Assembly (NCBI GenBank): GCA_946631855.1
Contig: CAMPAL010000013.1
Span: forward strand, 1 to 35,341
Origin: an uncultured Treponema sp.
GTDB lineage: Bacteria > Spirochaetota > Spirochaetia > Treponematales > Treponemataceae
Length of the DNA: 35,341 nt
Direction: 5' to 3'
Below, in pieces: positions 22,230 through 29,264 of this stretch. The translations under genes were made by a program, and so were the position numbers. Below the pieces are notes generated by a model. That model ran no database searches and was not told the DNA's origin. It saw nothing but the letters and a program-made list of their open reading frames with translations. How positions within the stretch are numbered: the first letter of the stretch is position 1; each line of letters begins with the position of its first letter.

Positions 22230-25200
22230 TTATACGAATGATGGCTCATTGCTCTTACTTTCATTTGCACGCCTAGCCGTTTCCGCAGAATATTGCATTG
22301 AAGCTGTCATTTGTGTTAATATAGATTCTATTTTCCTTAAGGATGCCCAGAGCTGTGTTAAATCAGGTCCAGCAGGTTTATTTTCTTTTCTTGCATCTGA
22401 AGCTGCTTTTTCAATTTGAGCTGTTAACTTAAATGCCACAGTTGAACCCGCAATTTTCTCAATTGTACTTAAATTTTCAGGATTAAAACTTGCAATTGAC
22501 TGTTGCAAATTCTTCATTGCATTTGCTACATTTATTAAACCGTCTGAAGTCTGAGCCAACTCCGAAAGGCTTTTTGCTAATTTATCTACTTTAGTTGAAA
22601 CGCCATCATCAAGTTTGCCCATTTTTTTAGAAAAATCTTTTACAAAGTTAAGAGCCTGATTTGCGGCTTTTATTTTATTTTTATCTACTTTTTCAAAATT
22701 TTTCAAGACTTCATTCATCTTTTTAAGAGCACCCAAGTTGCTTACAAATGCACTTCCCTCTCCAATTAAAGGAGAAATATCAGGCATTCCTAATAAACTT
22801 TTCTGAAGACCTTTCAAAGTAAGATTAAATAATGCAATATTCAAAGTTATAAGTCCTAATGGAACAACAGCTGCAGTAAGTGCTCCAACAGCCAAAAGAC
22901 CTTGCATTGAAAATAATATTAAAGGAGGAATCAAACTTGCAATTGTTTTTTGTAAAGCTATACAAAGTTTTCCAAATTTTTTTATATCTGCCGCTAAACT
23001 TTCAGTATCTACGCCTTTTTCATTTATTGTTTCTCCCATTTGAGCAGCTTTTTCACTTATATCTCCAACAAGTGAATTGATTGTATCTAAAGCGTCTATT
23101 GCCTTTCCTTTGGCAAGAGCCAATTTCACACTTAATTTTGCAATTTTTATAATACCTACTGCAATTATACTAAAGGAGGTTACTATAGTTGCCATTGCCA
23201 ATGCAATAACCATTGCTTTTTGAGCTTTCACAACATCAACACCTCCTTTTTCTGGGTCTACTAGTATGTCTATTGCCTTAGCCAATGCGGCAATAAATAC
23301 TCCAATTACAACTAAACCTATTAAAACAAAACCTATAGCAGCAACTACGCCTGTACCTATTGCACCCAAAGCAATCATAGCAAGGCCGATTAAAACAAAA
23401 AGACCCGTTGTAATAGCAATTGCCATTACTATTTTAACTAAGTTAGGCGTTCCTCCTACATTATCTATTGCAGGTTTTAATATAAAAGATAAAAGCCAAA
23501 GCAAACCAGCTATTGCAACAACGAATAAACCTATTATTCCAATTGCAAGCAAAGCCTGAGCGAAAGATGTTTTCATAGTTTTAGCAACATTTGCCAAAAG
23601 TGTTATTGCGATTACCGGAATTGCAACAATTAAAGCCATTGCAAGGATTCCTTTTATCAAAGAACTGGTATCCATTGAACTTAAAATAATGACTAAAATA
23701 GAAACTACTAAAACCATTATTATAAATTCGCCTAAAAATAATTGCAAAGCCTTTAAAACTGCAGGATTTAAATCCCCGAATTTTTTCAAAATTGCAGTCA
23801 GCGCAAGTATTGAAACATCAATCAATACCAAAATAAGGAACATTGAAATAATACCGCTCATTATTATACTCGGACCTATAACTCCTAAAATAATAACCAT
23901 AAGGGAAACTATTGTTATCATTACGGTAATTTCTCTTAAAATTAAAGAAAGTCCTTGTAAAGCGGAAGCATCTAATTTTTTTGTTAATTGAAGAATTCCA
24001 ACCAAAGGAAGCAACATAAAGATATCAATCAGCACCATAATTAAAGCAATTTTAACCATGCCGCTGACTATAATATCCATAGAAATAAAATCTAAAATTA
24101 CTACCAAAACGCTTATGAAAAGGAGCATAGTTGTAATTCGTTTTAATAAATTTGTAAATGCGTTTAATGTATCTGCAGGGATTTTACTTAAAGCAAAATT
24201 TGCAAGAACTGAAATGCCAACTACAAACGCAGAAACTACAAATAAAATAGCGAAGGCTTTTACAAGTCCTTTGGAAATTGTTTCTGACTTAGATTCAATA
24301 ATAAATGCAGTCACTGCAAAAGCAACCATTAAAAGCGCAATTGATTTTGCTAAATCAAATATACTACCCTCTTTCTTTGGCTTACCATTTTTATCTGTTT
24401 CAAGATCACTGCCTCTATATTTATCCCCAATAACCGTGGCTATACCAAAAACAATCATCAAAAACACCATTACAGAAGCCATAGTGAGAGTGGCCATAAT
24501 AACATTTTCAGGACCAAAGAAGTTAAATGCAAGTGCGAGGATGGTAATGGCAGCGGTTAATAATAAAACACCTTGTGCAATAGATTCAAGAGGACCTGCA
24601 AGTTTACTTAAATATGCTGAGAAACCTCCTCCATCCAACTTTTCTCCTTTATCTTTATTTTTATTTTCTTTTTTGGGCTTACCGGGAGCGTCTTTTACAG
24701 GTATAGCCCCGCTATCTGCTTTTTTTTGAAAATTATCTTCCAAAACACCTTTAATTTCATTTAAAGCATTTAAAAGAACATTTGTACCAGTAATAAAGCC
24801 GGCTGAAATTATTCCTGCCAAACTTACCTGAGCAGAGATTTCCTTCAAGCTACTTAATGTATCAGGAACAGCTGGGTTTGCGGCTTCTTTATATGCATCT
24901 ACTTCGGATTCTTCTTGGTCACCTTCTTGGACTGTATGATTTTTATCCTCTTCTTTTTTTACAGTATTCAAGCTTTCCAAAAAAGGGCCAAACATTTCAT
25001 TAAAAGAAGCACAAGTTTTTAGATAATCGAATAATTTTGTTTCGATTTCACTTGGTTCTTTCTTTTTTTCTTTTTTATCATCCTCTGGGTTTTTTGCAGG
25101 GGTTAACTTTAATCCTTTTCCTAAATCATTTATTGCATTAACAATATTATTCCCACTTTCTTCCATTTGCATCATTGAAAGATTTGAGTTTTCGTTAATA

Positions 25201-25238
25201 GTATTTATTATTTGTTCGCTTGAATTTTCGTCTGCCAT
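22230..25238 (-). CDS. Very hydrophobic tape-measure-like protein (1002 aa)
   Basis: Residues about 1-200 are soluble and charged, with Lys/Glu-rich linkers (DDKKEKKKEPSE; GKPKKENKNKDKGEK). Residues about 210-790 contain more than a dozen hydrophobic helices, many repeating an Ile/Val/Ala/Gly-rich pattern with similar spacing. Residues about 800-1002 are amphipathic helical with heptad character, ending in ESKSNEPSFV. Tail tape measure proteins are long, helical and carry transmembrane stretches that enter the host membrane during DNA injection, and this layout fits. The hydrophobic share is unusually large, so a phage membrane protein is an alternative. The ATG follows ACTAATTTTTATT, the structural-gene start signal. 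Confidence 0.55.
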   Translation of the reverse strand: MADENSSEQIINTINENSNLSMMQMEESGNNIVNAINDLGKGLKLTPAKNPEDDKKEKKKEPSEIETKLFDYLKTCASFNEMFGPFLESLNTVKKEEDKNHTVQEGDQEESEVDAYKEAANPAVPDTLSSLKEISAQVSLAGIISAGFITGTNVLLNALNEIKGVLEDNFQKKADSGAIPVKDAPGKPKKENKNKDKGEKLDGGGFSAYLSKLAGPLESIAQGVLLLTAAITILALAFNFFGPENVIMATLTMASVMVFLMIVFGIATVIGDKYRGSDLETDKNGKPKKEGSIFDLAKSIALLMVAFAVTAFIIESKSETISKGLVKAFAILFVVSAFVVGISVLANFALSKIPADTLNAFTNLLKRITTMLLFISVLVVILDFISMDIIVSGMVKIALIMVLIDIFMLLPLVGILQLTKKLDASALQGLSLILREITVMITIVSLMVIILGVIGPSIIMSGIISMFLILVLIDVSILALTAILKKFGDLNPAVLKALQLFLGEFIIMVLVVSILVIILSSMDTSSLIKGILAMALIVAIPVIAITLLANVAKTMKTSFAQALLAIGIIGLFVVAIAGLLWLLSFILKPAIDNVGGTPNLVKIVMAIAITTGLFVLIGLAMIALGAIGTGVVAAIGFVLIGLVVIGVFIAALAKAIDILVDPEKGGVDVVKAQKAMVIALAMATIVTSFSIIAVGIIKIAKLSVKLALAKGKAIDALDTINSLVGDISEKAAQMGETINEKGVDTESLAADIKKFGKLCIALQKTIASLIPPLILFSMQGLLAVGALTAAVVPLGLITLNIALFNLTLKGLQKSLLGMPDISPLIGEGSAFVSNLGALKKMNEVLKNFEKVDKNKIKAANQALNFVKDFSKKMGKLDDGVSTKVDKLAKSLSELAQTSDGLINVANAMKNLQQSIASFNPENLSTIEKIAGSTVAFKLTAQIEKAASDARKENKPAGPDLTQLWASLRKIESILTQMTASMQYSAETARRANESKSNEPSFV

Positions 25239-25251
25239 AATAAAAATTAGT
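25239..25251 (-). promoter_or_regulatory. ACTAAWTT start signal, tape-measure operon
   Basis: On the minus strand ACTAATTTTTATT runs straight into ATG 25238, the same 13-nt arrangement as before the genes starting at 9030, 10310 and 20806. Here no upstream stop codon shares it, so the motif is not just a by-product of TAA stops. No SD is present. Confidence 0.45.
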
Positions 25252-25263
25252 TTTGAATTAGAT

Positions 25264-25293
25264 TTGACATTTTTCGTTTTGAAAAACTATATT
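25264..25293 (+). promoter_or_regulatory. Sigma70-like promoter of the structured RNA
   Basis: A perfect -35 TTGACA (25264-25269), an 18-bp spacer and TATATT (25288-25293) form the best consensus promoter in the window. The expected +1 is 25300, exactly the first base of the 9-bp stem that opens the RNA. Confidence 0.75.
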
Positions 25294-25299
25294 GTAAAA

Positions 25300-25777
25300 T
25301 GCAATGAAAAAGGTAAAAGTTGGTTCAATTCCGACTTCATTGCAGCAAAAAAGTACTGGGTTTTATAAGATTTTCCCAGGAACTAGGTACGCGAACGAAA
25401 CAGAAATGTGGATAGCGTGTTAATCCTAGAGAATTTGAAGGTAAAGGTACTGATAATTGGAGAAGAAGGTTTAAATCAATCCCCTAGTCCTAGATTTTAA
25501 AATCGAAAAAACGCGTTGGACAAACGAAAAGCCTTTACGTATAAAAAATGACGACACCTCGCTGAGTAACTTTTAAAAAAGTGAAAAGGAAAACGCTGGT
25601 AACGACTGAAAAGTCAAGAAGGAGTCCCAGAAGCTCGGTAATGCCATAACCGACAGTATGGACCGTAAGAGAGTTACAGGGGCGCGACAGCCTGACATTG
25701 GCTAGACAGGGCTGCACCCTGCTTTTGAAAAATCTTTTTTTGTATTTTAACCCCCTCGAAAAAGAGGGGTTTATTTT
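25300..25777 (+). ncRNA. Candidate large structured RNA headed by a T-arm minihelix (about 478 nt)
   Basis: The unit runs from a strong promoter to a strong terminator, with no normal gene inside. It opens with a 9-bp stem (25300-25308 with 25336-25344) stacked on a 5-bp stem closed by the 7-nt loop TTCAATT, a perfect tRNA T-arm. Further helices: CTGGG/CCCAG (25356-25360 with 25375-25379); CTAGG/CCTAG with inner ACGC/GCGT (25383-25429); a 7-bp long-range GTAAAGG/CCTTTAC (25441-25447 with 25532-25538); GACT-GAAA-AGTC with a GNRA loop (25604-25615); a possible pseudoknot (25636-25661); AGCC/GGCT (25689-25703); CAGGG-CTGCA-CCCTG (25707-25721). Its GC content exceeds its flanks. Size and phage setting recall the ROOL and GOLLD RNA classes, but I cannot match a consensus. 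The window has no tRNA gene. Confidence 0.6.
25749..25777 (+). terminator. Rho-independent terminator of the structured RNA
   Basis: AACCCCCTC pairs with GAGGGGTT around GAAAAA, followed by TTATTTTT. Confidence 0.85.
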
Positions 25778-25801
25778 TGCAAGAATATACATAATTTCAG
25801 C

Positions 25802-25808
25802 CTATATT
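25802..25808 (+). promoter_or_regulatory. CTATATT promoter of the 113-aa gene
   Basis: CCTATATTTT shortly before a GGAGG SD. The expected +1 is about 25815, so the mRNA would begin right at the SD and its hairpin. Confidence 0.5.
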
Positions 25809-25815
25809 TTAATTT

Positions 25816-25855
25816 GGAGGTAATACCTAAAAGTTTAGGATTTATGAATTTATGA
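25816..25855 (+). promoter_or_regulatory. SD, hairpin and 3-codon leader ORF before ATG 25852
   Basis: GGAGG (25816-25820) is 31 nt from ATG 25852, too far for normal use. Between them CCTAA-AAGT-TTAGG (25826-25839) can fold. With the hairpin removed, GGAGG is 9 nt from ATG 25844, which starts M-N-L-stop; that stop overlaps the true start as ATGA. T4 gene 25 is the known precedent for a hairpin between SD and start. Confidence 0.5.
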
Positions 25856-26193
25856 AAGAATACTATAGAGTTGAAAAATCAGGAGGGAAATTCTCTCTAA
25901 AGAATTGCAGAATCCTTTCTGATAAGGATGTAAAAATAAATGATAGAGTAAGAACGGTTTCCGGGAAAAAGATTCCTCTTTTGAAGGAGGGGCGTGTTGT
26001 ACGTATTTTTCCAAATAAATATGGCAGGGGGCCTGGAAATAACCCGAGTTTGTTGATAAAGTTGGATGATGGAACAGAAAGCTGGACGACAGGAAGAAAT
26101 GTAATAAACCTTGAACATACGGGAGAAGAAGGTATAAAAGAGTTTGAAAATGAAATTGACGCACTTTTTTATATACAGAAATTGAATGCTTGA
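25852..26193 (+). CDS. Unknown protein, possible SH3/KOW-like core (113 aa)
   Basis: No family recognised. The middle, from NDRVRTVSGKKI through GRVVRIFPNKYG to LLIKLDDGTESW, has the alternating strands and the DxVR…GxVxxI…Vx(L)DDG pattern of small SH3-like or KOW-type barrels that bind nucleic acid or protein. A helical C-terminus follows. Translation start uses the unusual SD-hairpin-leader arrangement listed separately. First gene after the structured RNA. Confidence 0.6.
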   Translation: MKEYYRVEKSGGKFSLKNCRILSDKDVKINDRVRTVSGKKIPLLKEGRVVRIFPNKYGRGPGNNPSLLIKLDDGTESWTTGRNVINLEHTGEEGIKEFENEIDALFYIQKLNA

Positions 26194-26207
26194 AAAAGGA
26201 TTTTTAA

Positions 26208-26390
26208 ATGTTGACAAAAGAAACCAAAAAAAGATTGCGCAGGTTTAAGTTAGCCGCTCAAGATCACTTGCAATTTTTGAGAATGGAAAAATGGAGAGCA
26301 AATGACAAAGATGAAGAAAAAATTTTGGATTTGCGTATTTCCGAAGTTTCAAAAAACATTGAAACAATATACCGCAAATTGAATTGGTAG
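26208..26390 (+). CDS. Unknown small basic protein (60 aa)
   Basis: No family recognised. Entirely helical and rich in Lys, Arg and Glu, suggesting a small nucleic-acid-binding or adaptor protein. An AAAAAGGA SD lies before the ATG, 14 bp after the previous gene. It ends with TAG just before the next promoter. Confidence 0.55.
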   Translation: MLTKETKKRLRRFKLAAQDHLQFLRMEKWRANDKDEEKILDLRISEVSKNIETIYRKLNW

Positions 26391-26395
26391 ATTTT

Positions 26396-26421
26396 CTATA
26401 TTTTTTCTCAAAAAGGAGAAA
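26396..26421 (+). promoter_or_regulatory. Promoter with SD-sequestering hairpin (222-aa gene)
   Basis: CTATATT at 26396-26402. TTTCTC (26404-26409) pairs with GAGAAA (26416-26421), which overlaps the GGAG SD. The expected +1 is about 26409, so most of the upstream arm would be absent from locally started RNA. Confidence 0.45.
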
Positions 26422-26425
26422 TTAA

Positions 26426-27094
26426 ATGGAAGAAGATCTTAATGTAAACAATGCGGAAGAGTTGCTTGAGGAAAGCCTAAAAATCCTCTCAGATAAAAAG
26501 GATACTCAAAAAGCACTAAAAGATTCTGTTTCAAATATACTTGAACAAACAAGCGGAGATAAGTTTTACTGGGGAATCGTTTCAAAAGTTTACGCAAACA
26601 AAGGAAACGGTTGGATTGGAGGAGACCCTTTGAATTTGGATAAAGAGGAACCTCATAAAGATGTAATTTCCGGCACGTTCAAAAAACTTGCAGAAACAAT
26701 TGATGCTTTTGTAAGGTTCAATCAGCTTGAAAAACTGCAAGAATACTTTGATGCACTTGCAGATAAAGGTATTAAAATTGAAGTTGACGAAAGCAAGTTT
26801 GAAAAGTATGGAACTGAGGGTTGTGATGTAGATGATTTCTTGGATTCTCAAAAATCTTATATCAAAACAATTGCAGATTTTTCAGATGAGTTGAAGAATG
26901 TACACGCAGTAAAATCAGAGGAGCTAAACTTTGCGCCTGCTTCTGAATATCTTGGGCTTCTTGGTATTTACAAAAAAGGCATTGAAGGAAAAGATGTAGA
27001 GGATGCGGTACAGGATAAGGTTACGCATTGCGAATGGACCGAAACCGCGTACAATTTGGTAAAAGAAAAGATTGATTCAAGTTTACCTCAGTAA
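26426..27094 (+). CDS. Unknown acidic protein (222 aa)
   Basis: No family recognised. Acidic and mostly helical, with a central FYWGIVSKVYANKGNGWIGG segment. No membrane span or nucleotide-binding motif. It has its own promoter with a long shared sequence also found before the recombinase gene, and its own terminator, so it forms a single-gene unit in the same regulon and may be expressed strongly at the same time. Confidence 0.65.
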   Translation: MEEDLNVNNAEELLEESLKILSDKKDTQKALKDSVSNILEQTSGDKFYWGIVSKVYANKGNGWIGGDPLNLDKEEPHKDVISGTFKKLAETIDAFVRFNQLEKLQEYFDALADKGIKIEVDESKFEKYGTEGCDVDDFLDSQKSYIKTIADFSDELKNVHAVKSEELNFAPASEYLGLLGIYKKGIEGKDVEDAVQDKVTHCEWTETAYNLVKEKIDSSLPQ

Positions 27095-27104
27095 TTGAGA
27101 AAAA

Positions 27105-27137
27105 ATAAAAGGTTATCAAAACGATAACCTTTTTTTA
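27105..27137. terminator. Bidirectional terminator between convergent genes
   Basis: AAGGTTATC pairs with GATAACCTT around AAAAC. A T-run follows on the plus strand and an A-rich run precedes it, so it works for both converging genes. Confidence 0.85.
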
Positions 27138-27141
27138 ATTT

Positions 27142-27636
27142 TCACTCATCATCACTTAGAGATTCTATTAAATCATCTCCAATTGCTTTTTTAAAAGCCT
27201 GCTGGAAAAGGGTTTTTGTTTCATTCTCACCGTACTCGTAAGCAAAGTTGACAATATCATTCAAAAGATTTAAACGCTCTTTTTGTTTTCTTGAGATTGC
27301 TTCATTTACTCTTCTTTTTGAGAGTCTGGATTCATTAAGAGGGTAATCCTGCAGTTTTTTACTTTCTGTGAAAACTTTTCTGCCAACATAATAATCCCCT
27401 GAATCTTTTTCAATTGGTATTTCAAATCTTTGACCTGTTTTAAATTTGATTACAATTGAATCTCCGACTAAATCAGCCGTTGCATTTTTATCATGAAAAG
27501 TCCAGGAATTATTACGAACAACTTTTAAAAGTTCTTCAGGGCTTCTTGCACTTGGCATCATATCAAGATCTATAAAAGTATCCGAAATTAATTCATTTGG
27601 GTCATTCTGCATTTTTGCTATAGTAGTTTGTTTCAT
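27142..27636 (-). CDS. Unknown protein (164 aa)
   Basis: No family recognised. Residues about 40-90 look like a small beta domain (ATADLVGDSIVIKFKTGQRF), and the C-terminal 70 residues are helical and basic then acidic (LSKRRVNEAISRKQKERLN; ESLSDDE). A purine-rich AAAAGGAAAA SD precedes the ATG, after an ACTAATTTTTAT motif like that of the structural genes but further away. It diverges from the 111-aa gene. Confidence 0.6.
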   Translation of the reverse strand: MKQTTIAKMQNDPNELISDTFIDLDMMPSARSPEELLKVVRNNSWTFHDKNATADLVGDSIVIKFKTGQRFEIPIEKDSGDYYVGRKVFTESKKLQDYPLNESRLSKRRVNEAISRKQKERLNLLNDIVNFAYEYGENETKTLFQQAFKKAIGDDLIESLSDDE

Positions 27637-27693
27637 TTATTTTTTCCTTTTATAAAAATTAGTGAAAAAAGGAAAAGATACAAAAAGAAAACC

Positions 27694-27700
27694 CTATATT
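27694..27700 (+). promoter_or_regulatory. CTATATT promoter of the 111-aa gene
   Basis: CCCTATATTATAAAC. The expected +1 is about 27707, giving a short leader with AGAGGTA as SD before ATG 27723. Confidence 0.5.
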
Positions 27701-27722
27701 ATAAACACAGAGGTACGAACAA

Positions 27723-28058
27723 ATGGCAAAATATAATTACGTTCTTGAAGAAACAAAAGATGCGGGTAGTCTTTACGCTTATTGTGATGTTTTCAACTTG
27801 CACTTTATTCGTTTTGAGAAATGGAACAGCGGAATTGCTCTTATTGATCTCGAAAGAGGCAAAGCAATTTTCAATGGCCAAAACGGCAAGTCATACATCT
27901 TTTATGAGGATGTTCCTGAAGATTGGATTGAAGTACAGTACAAAAGATGTGTTGACAAATACAGCCCAATTTCTTCTTACGCTGCTAACAGAATTAAGTT
28001 CGACAATGAAGCTGCAGTAAAGAAAATTGTAGATAAAAAAAGAGCTATGGATTACTAA
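27723..28058 (+). CDS. Unknown protein (111 aa)
   Basis: No family recognised. Aromatic-rich, alpha/beta, with SLYAYCDVFNLHFIRFEKW near the N-terminus and a charged helical C-terminus (AVKKIVDKKRAMDY). Soluble. It starts a run of short + strand genes with good SDs; the next follows after 12 bp with AAAGGAGG. Confidence 0.65.
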   Translation: MAKYNYVLEETKDAGSLYAYCDVFNLHFIRFEKWNSGIALIDLERGKAIFNGQNGKSYIFYEDVPEDWIEVQYKRCVDKYSPISSYAANRIKFDNEAAVKKIVDKKRAMDY

Positions 28059-28070
28059 AGGAGGAAACAA

Positions 28071-28409
28071 ATGGAGTTGGAAAAAATTAACAGCTTTGTA
28101 AAGAGCGAAGACCTTTTTCCTGAGTTTGATAAGTCAAATGCGGTTGTTGTAAAAGATGTTGGATATCAACATGCAGATTTATTTCTTTCAATTTTGAAGG
28201 AAAAAGGCATAAACATTTCGCATAGCTTTGTGGTAAAAGGGCTTTACATCAATCTTTATTTTGGATCGGTGTTCTTTAATGACTATAAAGACTTTTTGAT
28301 TTTCCAGTTTGCAGATGAAGAGAGTGAAAAGCTTTTCTTGAAAGAATTCAATGACAATCAGAAATGCCAGGTTGATTGGAAGTCTTTTGTTGAGGATTTA
28401 AAGTCATAA
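28071..28409 (+). CDS. Unknown protein (112 aa)
   Basis: No family recognised. Mixed alpha/beta with a hydrophobic core stretch (GLYINLYFGSVFFNDYKDFL) too polar for a membrane helix. Strong AAAGGAGG SD. It is co-transcribed with the 111-aa gene. A separate promoter follows it for the nicotinamidase gene. Confidence 0.65.
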   Translation: MELEKINSFVKSEDLFPEFDKSNAVVVKDVGYQHADLFLSILKEKGINISHSFVVKGLYINLYFGSVFFNDYKDFLIFQFADEESEKLFLKEFNDNQKCQVDWKSFVEDLKS

Positions 28410-28414
28410 GTCTC

Positions 28415-28421
28415 CTATATT
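28415..28421 (+). promoter_or_regulatory. CTATATT promoter, leaderless nicotinamidase mRNA
   Basis: TATATT at 28416-28421 places +1 at about 28428, next to ATG 28429. No SD is present. Confidence 0.5.
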
Positions 28422-28428
28422 TTGTAAC

Positions 28429-28950
28429 ATGAAATATTTTATTGTAATAGATATGCAGAACGATTTCTGCACCGGCGCTCTTGCAAACCCTGAGGCAGTA
28501 AAGATTATTCCGAATATAAAAAAGGAATTGATCAATTTTATTGAAAAAGAAAACGGGGTTGTAATTTTCACAAGAGATACTCACGGTTTTGATTATTTGG
28601 AAACACTTGAAGGTAAAAATCTTCCGGTTGTTCATTGTATTCAGGGTACAGAAGGCTGGCAGATTGTTCCTGAGCTTACAGAGGTACTTGATAAATACAA
28701 GCCAACCGCAAGAATCATCAACAAAAACCGTTTTGGATATGACAATTGGAAAAACATACTTGAACCTTTTTCAGAGGTTAAAATAATGGGTACGGTTTCA
28801 TCCATTTGTGTCGCAGCAAATTTTTCAGCTATAAAAGCTCTCCCGGAAATGGATATTACTGTTCTTAAAGATTGTTGTGCAGATTTGAGTCCTGAAGGTC
28901 AAGATGCAGCTATGAAAGTTATGGCAGCTCAGCAAGCAAAAATTGTATAG
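28429..28950 (+). CDS. Nicotinamidase-type cysteine hydrolase (173 aa)
   Basis: Isochorismatase-fold enzyme. The catalytic triad is visible: D8 in FIVIDMQNDF, K99 in INKNRF and C127 in SSICVAANF. The metal ligands of nicotinamidases are also present: D50 and H52 in TRDTH, and H69 in VVHCIQGTEGW; the HCxQGTxG stretch is typical of PncA. It should turn nicotinamide into nicotinate plus ammonia, the first step of the Preiss-Handler route of NAD salvage. Length fits small archaeal-type PncA. Together with the Nudix hydrolase and the NadR-like kinase it suggests that the phage manages NAD pools, possibly against NAD-depleting immunity. Isochorismatase or other amidase activity is less likely given the metal ligands. 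Confidence 0.82.
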   Translation: MKYFIVIDMQNDFCTGALANPEAVKIIPNIKKELINFIEKENGVVIFTRDTHGFDYLETLEGKNLPVVHCIQGTEGWQIVPELTEVLDKYKPTARIINKNRFGYDNWKNILEPFSEVKIMGTVSSICVAANFSAIKALPEMDITVLKDCCADLSPEGQDAAMKVMAAQQAKIV

Positions 28951-28959
28951 GGGTTTTGA

Positions 28960-29259
28960 ATGTTTGATTTGGATAACTTTAACAAACAAGCGAGTCAAAT
29001 GAGAAGACTTGCAATTTCTCAAAACTTGATTTGGTTTATAGAGGGCACTATAATTGAAGCTTTGATTGGTTTGATTGCAGCTGCAATTGTTTGTGCTTTA
29101 TTCAAAAATGTAATTTTTCCGAATTTTGAAAGCATGAAGAGTTATGAAGAGGTAATCACCTTCAAAAACTGTTTTTATGTACTTTTCGGGATTCGTTTTG
29201 TAATTCGCTATTTGGTAAGCGGATTCTGTGGATTTGTTACAACTAAAAAAGGAGAATAA
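28960..29259 (+). CDS. Small membrane protein, two helices (99 aa)
   Basis: A hydrophobic segment at about 31-50 (IIEALIGLIAAAIVCALF) and another at about 69-92 (CFYVLFGIRFVIRYLVSGF) with charged ends predict two membrane helices. No family recognised. It follows the nicotinamidase gene by 9 bp and its end contains the AAAGGAG SD of the lipoprotein gene. Holin, superinfection exclusion or envelope-modifying roles are possible; none is shown by sequence. Confidence 0.65.
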   Translation: MFDLDNFNKQASQMRRLAISQNLIWFIEGTIIEALIGLIAAAIVCALFKNVIFPNFESMKSYEEVITFKNCFYVLFGIRFVIRYLVSGFCGFVTTKKGE

Positions 29260-29264
29260 AAAAA

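Noticed and set aside
24058..24729. 223-aa open frame on the plus strand
   Set aside because: Antisense to the tape-measure-like gene; its Thr/Ile/Lys repeats simply mirror the hydrophobic codons of the real gene.
25561..25588. Hammerhead ribozyme core (CTGAGTA, stem, GAAA)
   Set aside because: The invariant CUGANGA has T instead of the essential G, and no complementary cleavage strand is placed correctly.
25540..25730. Group I intron or RNase P RNA core
   Set aside because: No recognisable P7 G-binding segment, no exon sequence joined across the unit, and none of the conserved RNase P blocks.
25300..25777. tmRNA, including the permuted two-piece form
   Set aside because: There is a T-arm but no tag reading frame ending in an Ala-Ala type tail and no CCA end. 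The 5' acceptor strand lies upstream of the T-arm, which does not fit a permuted gene.
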